From assembly GCA_016208765.1 (NCBI GenBank), contig JACQXK010000009.1, positions 182,255 through 217,741 of the forward strand: a stretch of 35,487 nucleotides of DNA, given 5' to 3'. The position numbers and the translations under genes are program-made. The notes beneath the pieces are model-generated. The model was not told where the DNA came from, searched no databases, and worked only from the letters and a program-made list of their open reading frames with translations. This DNA is from Candidatus Omnitrophota bacterium (GTDB lineage Bacteria; Omnitrophota; Gorgyraeia; Gygaellales; Profunditerraquicolaceae). Positions 33,601 to 35,487 of this stretch are shown one piece after another; within the stretch, counting starts at the first letter, position 1, and every line of letters begins with the position of its first letter.

Positions 33601-35487
33601 CCCGCCGGGTGAAATTCATACTCTGAATAGAATGTAACTGTTCCATCATTATGATTAAATGTGCCTCCGGTAACCGACCAGTTGCCGTAGACTGTAAATG
33701 TGCCGCTAGGGGCAGTAAGGGTGCCTGAAGTAAGAGAGACGTTGCCGTTTGAGGTAACATCTCCGGTTGAGCCGGTAAATGTGCCTCCTGAGACAGTCAG
33801 CCCACCGCTAAATGTTTGGGTTCCGCTTTGAGCCAGGTATTCACCGCCGGAAACTGTAGTCAACCCGCTTACATTAACTGTTAAGTCGCTTGCATCAAAT
33901 GTGCCGCCAGAAAGATTAAAAGCTCCGTTTATATTCAGATTGTCATTGGGATAAAATATGGTTGTGTCTGAAGGCGATAATGTCAGGTTGTTATATTGAA
34001 TTGCGGCAATATAGGTATCTTCTCCGTTATCAGGCGCGTATACTACGGTAGAATTTACAGTAGTAAGTGTGCCATCTCCCGTAATCACATCTCCTGCACC
34101 GCTTAGTGTCAGCGTCCTGTCTGTGATATCAAGGAAGAAGCTTTCGTCTATCCATATGGTAGTAGCCGTAATATTGGTCGTAGGGGTAATGTATGCTTGG
34201 ATCCAGACCGCACCTAAATCCTGACCTGTGGCTGTATTGTCTGTCCAGCCCTGCGTATCCCATAATTCAAAGTAAAAAACTCCCGATGTTGATTTGTTTA
34301 TTCGGCCGTTAACCTCTATCAAAAGATCGCCATCAATATAGACGCTAGCATCACAGCTGGCAAGGTCAAGTATTCCTTGAGTTATGGTAAGCGAACCGCC
34401 GACGTCTAAAGACCCATCTATCTGCAGGCTTGTGTCATCAGTATTGATAATAACGTTATTAAGATAGAGCTCATCGGGATTATAGAAGTATTGATCGCTT
34501 GAGCCGTTAAATATTACGGTTGTGCTACCGGGATCTATCCAGCTACCACTGTCAAGGGTGAAGTCGCCCGATATTCTGATTGTTGAGGTATAGCCGCCGG
34601 CCTCTATTGAACCACCAGAAGAAACATAAATAGCGTTGGCGCTCATATCGTAGCCATTTAAATCAAGGGAGGCGTTGGCTTCTATATAGAGGGTGCCTGT
34701 AATGGAGTTAATATCGGTCATATCACCGGCCAGGTAATAGAATGTCGCGGATGAGGGCTCAAAAATAAGATTACAGTACGGCAACGCCGCTATGGTTGTG
34801 TCAGAGCCAGATCCGGTATATACGACTGTTGAATCTGTAGTGGTAAGGTTGCCGGATACAACCAGAGGAGTTCCTGTGCCGGTCAAGATTAGGTAAATAC
34901 CGGATATATCCAGGGTATCGTCGCCACCGATACTAATAGAAGTAGCTTTTATAGCGTACGGAGTTGACACAACTTTACCTGTACCGTCGATGACTACTGC
35001 TCCAAGATTCTGAATAACATCATACGTCTGGTCACTCCATACAACAGCATCGCTGCCATTGAAAGTGAATGTACCAGTACCTTTGGTGATTGACGGGGGG
35101 TCATCAACATATCCGCTCGGAGTAATATACAAATTCCCTGCAAGCTCAACATCCGGATTATTGGAAGATAAGTCTAGATTTCCATCATAGATACTTAGAT
35201 CGCCATCAATCCCTAAGATGCCGGAAGAGATGATGACATTGTCATTGTCGGTAATTCCGCCGTTCTGTAGGATAAGATTGAAGAAACTTTGCCCGCCGTG
35301 GGTAATGATTTGATCTTCGCTCCCATCAAAGGTAACGGTGCCACTGCCTGCGTCAAAAGTTCCTCCTGTAGCATCCCAGTTGCCTGAGACGTTGATATTG
35401 TTTGCTTCAGCTTCTAAAGTACCGTTTAAATCAAGATCGGCCAGCGTAACATTAGCACCCGGCCTGTAAGTCTTGCCTGAATCAACC
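30624..35487 (-). CDS. Giant beta-helical exoprotein, N-terminal piece (partial at window edge)
   Basis: The frame is open from the right window edge (35487) to the TGA at 30624, about 1,620 codons. The chain consists of beta-strand repeats with T-F-N-G-G-L-T-V-S, G-T-F-T-G-S-T-G-x-V-x-V-N-G-x-V and A-P-S-G-T-M-Y-V-S-G-N-W motifs, typical of filamentous-haemagglutinin-like or autotransporter-type exoproteins. The real start, signal peptide and any TPS secretion domain lie right of the window. Near-identical repeat units 0.86-0.94 kb apart lie around 31.2, 32.2 and 33.1 kb. The last codons (IIILPSPARLPHLREI) are an out-of-frame tail after the frameshift at 30663-30680. It is probably the partner of the TpsB porin. 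Confidence 0.87.
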   Translation of the reverse strand, partial: VDSGKTYRPGANVTLADLDLNGTLEAEANNINVSGNWDATGGTFDAGSGTVTFDGSEDQIITHGGQSFFNLILQNGGITDNDNVIISSGILGIDGDLSIYDGNLDLSSNNPDVELAGNLYITPSGYVDDPPSITKGTGTFTFNGSDAVVWSDQTYDVIQNLGAVVIDGTGKVVSTPYAIKATSISIGGDDTLDISGIYLILTGTGTPLVVSGNLTTTDSTVVYTGSGSDTTIAALPYCNLIFEPSSATFYYLAGDMTDINSITGTLYIEANASLDLNGYDMSANAIYVSSGGSIEAGGYTSTIRISGDFTLDSGSWIDPGSTTVIFNGSSDQYFYNPDELYLNNVIINTDDTSLQIDGSLDVGGSLTITQGILDLASCDASVYIDGDLLIEVNGRINKSTSGVFYFELWDTQGWTDNTATGQDLGAVWIQAYITPTTNITATTIWIDESFFLDITDRTLTLSGAGDVITGDGTLTTVNSTVVYAPDNGEDTYIAAIQYNNLTLSPSDTTIFYPNDNLNINGAFNLSGGTFDASDLTVNVSGLTTVSGGEYLAQSGTQTFSGGLTVSGGTFTGSTGDVTSNGNVSLTSGTLTAPSGTFTVYGNWSVTGGTFNHNDGTVTFYSEYEFHPAGITVTLDSGNQSFYNLNMEKYANIWGTNKVQLTNNPLTVENTFNITIGGFDANDLDVTVNGLATVSGQYTAYYAKAGTNTFNGGLTVSSHESYTPGFVGSTGIIDVNGNVSITSGILVATSGSFTVSGNWSVTGGIFYTNNATVTFDGETGTTQTCYGGGFYNLVHSGDSTLQLTSNLTSEWLGTLTNSNGIFDANGKAVTIYGNVTISGGEYLAKEGTQNFLALTISGGTFTGSTGDITITYGFSMTSGTFTAPSTGTFYACYYGNWSVTGGTFNHNNGTVICYSGGYAEYTLDSGGQSFYNLTIQKDAWAGGYGSVKLINNNLTVLGVFNITQSYFDANGYDVTVTGLTTVAGYRATYLAKSGTQTLNGGLTVSTSGGSIGNFVGSTGIVDVNGDVTISGGYLTTPSGTMYVSGNWTNTSGTITITSGTVEFDKTDGTQTITSGGQSFYNLTHSGAGILQVTTNALGVSNNLINSNGTFDANDLVVNVPGTMEISGGEYQAKTATQTFSYLTVSGGTFTGSTGLVYVDNNVSITSGILTAPSSTMYVRGNWARTGGTFNHNNGTVNFYDMSYSGTFTLNSGGQNFYNVIVYRYYDFWSTGMLQLTSNLTIEGTLNINRSYFDANGHDVTVTGLTTIDGYYATYLASTGTQTFNGGLTVSNTSGNAGTFTCSSGEVEVNGTLTISSGTFTGSTGVVDVNGDVTISGGTLISGGTLTAPSGTMYVSGNWSRTGGTFTPNNGTVVFDAAAGITQTLATGGASFYNLTHSGAGILQVTTNALGVNNNLTNSNGTLDMATNDLGLTVNGTFTISTGADYYTGTGTQTITTLDNSGNVTCESDGSNLSITTFTNNDGSLWTYTATSGDVIVFSGVGTYHDLTFNDAGGSASYYLNDIVNVTGTLTNTAGTIIISDNTLNVTEDVVNNDTITISTGTLDVNGDLTVGTLTCTNNASINIAGNWINNGTFTAEASTVTFDGTIIILPSPARLPHLREI
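31256..32255. repeat. Long direct repeat units inside the giant gene
   Basis: Positions 31256-31319 and 32192-32255 are identical over 64 bases (936 bp apart), with more diverged flanks and a third, weaker copy near 33070-33120. A second family is near 31690-31740, 32545-32595 and 33400-33450, spaced about 860 bp. The units encode superimposable beta-helix segments, so they show recent duplication inside the gene. Confidence 0.75.

Noticed and set aside
26200-35487. Regularly spaced similar sequences that could suggest a CRISPR array
   Set aside because: The units are in-frame protein repeats of varying length, without fixed short repeats and unique spacers.

Overview
Likely source: a Gram-negative (diderm) bacterium, probably an uncultured lineage; I lean towards Omnitrophota-type genomes. 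This rests on tightly packed overlapping operons, a TolC/RND pump, a two-partner-secretion porin, prepilin-like genes, a very large repetitive exoprotein and dispersed intergenic repeats. The lineage is an inference. I see no rRNA, tRNA or CRISPR array.

Layout. (1) 1-2060, minus strand: an XRE-cupin regulator, a CheY-type receiver and a membrane sensor kinase that runs off the left edge, in one operon behind a near-perfect sigma70 promoter. A mirror-image promoter drives two small ORFs (2172-2494) rightward. (2) 2550-5112: a mobile element with a promoter/hairpin/terminator leader, a phage replication-O-like protein, a small HTH protein and a large serine integrase. Its end lies inside comM (5085-6139, minus), which has lost its C-terminal third. 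(3) 6274-9652: a housekeeping operon with a coiled-coil membrane protein, a DUF212/divergent PAP2 protein, a LysM-L,D-transpeptidase, accA and a PadR regulator. (4) 9653-10187: non-coding, with dispersed repeats and a MarR operator. (5) 10188-16303: MarR, TolC, a membrane-fusion lipoprotein without alpha-hairpin, an RND permease and a PII-like transporter-associated protein. (6) 16300-18535, minus: a FecR-domain protein and a CHASE2-GGDEF diguanylate cyclase separated by a strong hairpin. (7) 18686-21888: three prepilin-like genes, the last fused to a roughly 600-residue beta-helix. (8) 22119-25701: a TpsB/FhaC-type porin with an extra C-terminal helical domain, a transglutaminase-like (LapG-like) periplasmic protease and a TolA-like coiled-coil protein. 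(9) 25688-35487, minus: more than 3,200 residues of a beta-helical exoprotein carrying a DUF2341-LamG module. It is broken by two frameshifts and is open at the right edge.

Working together. Regions 6-9 look like a cell-surface locus. FecR and CHASE2 would sense the periplasm, GGDEF would make c-di-GMP, the TpsB porin would export the giant exoprotein, and the LapG-like protease could process a surface protein. The closest known parallel is CdrA/CdrB with LapG in Pseudomonas, but no LapD receptor and no di-alanine LapG site is visible here, so the link is a hypothesis.
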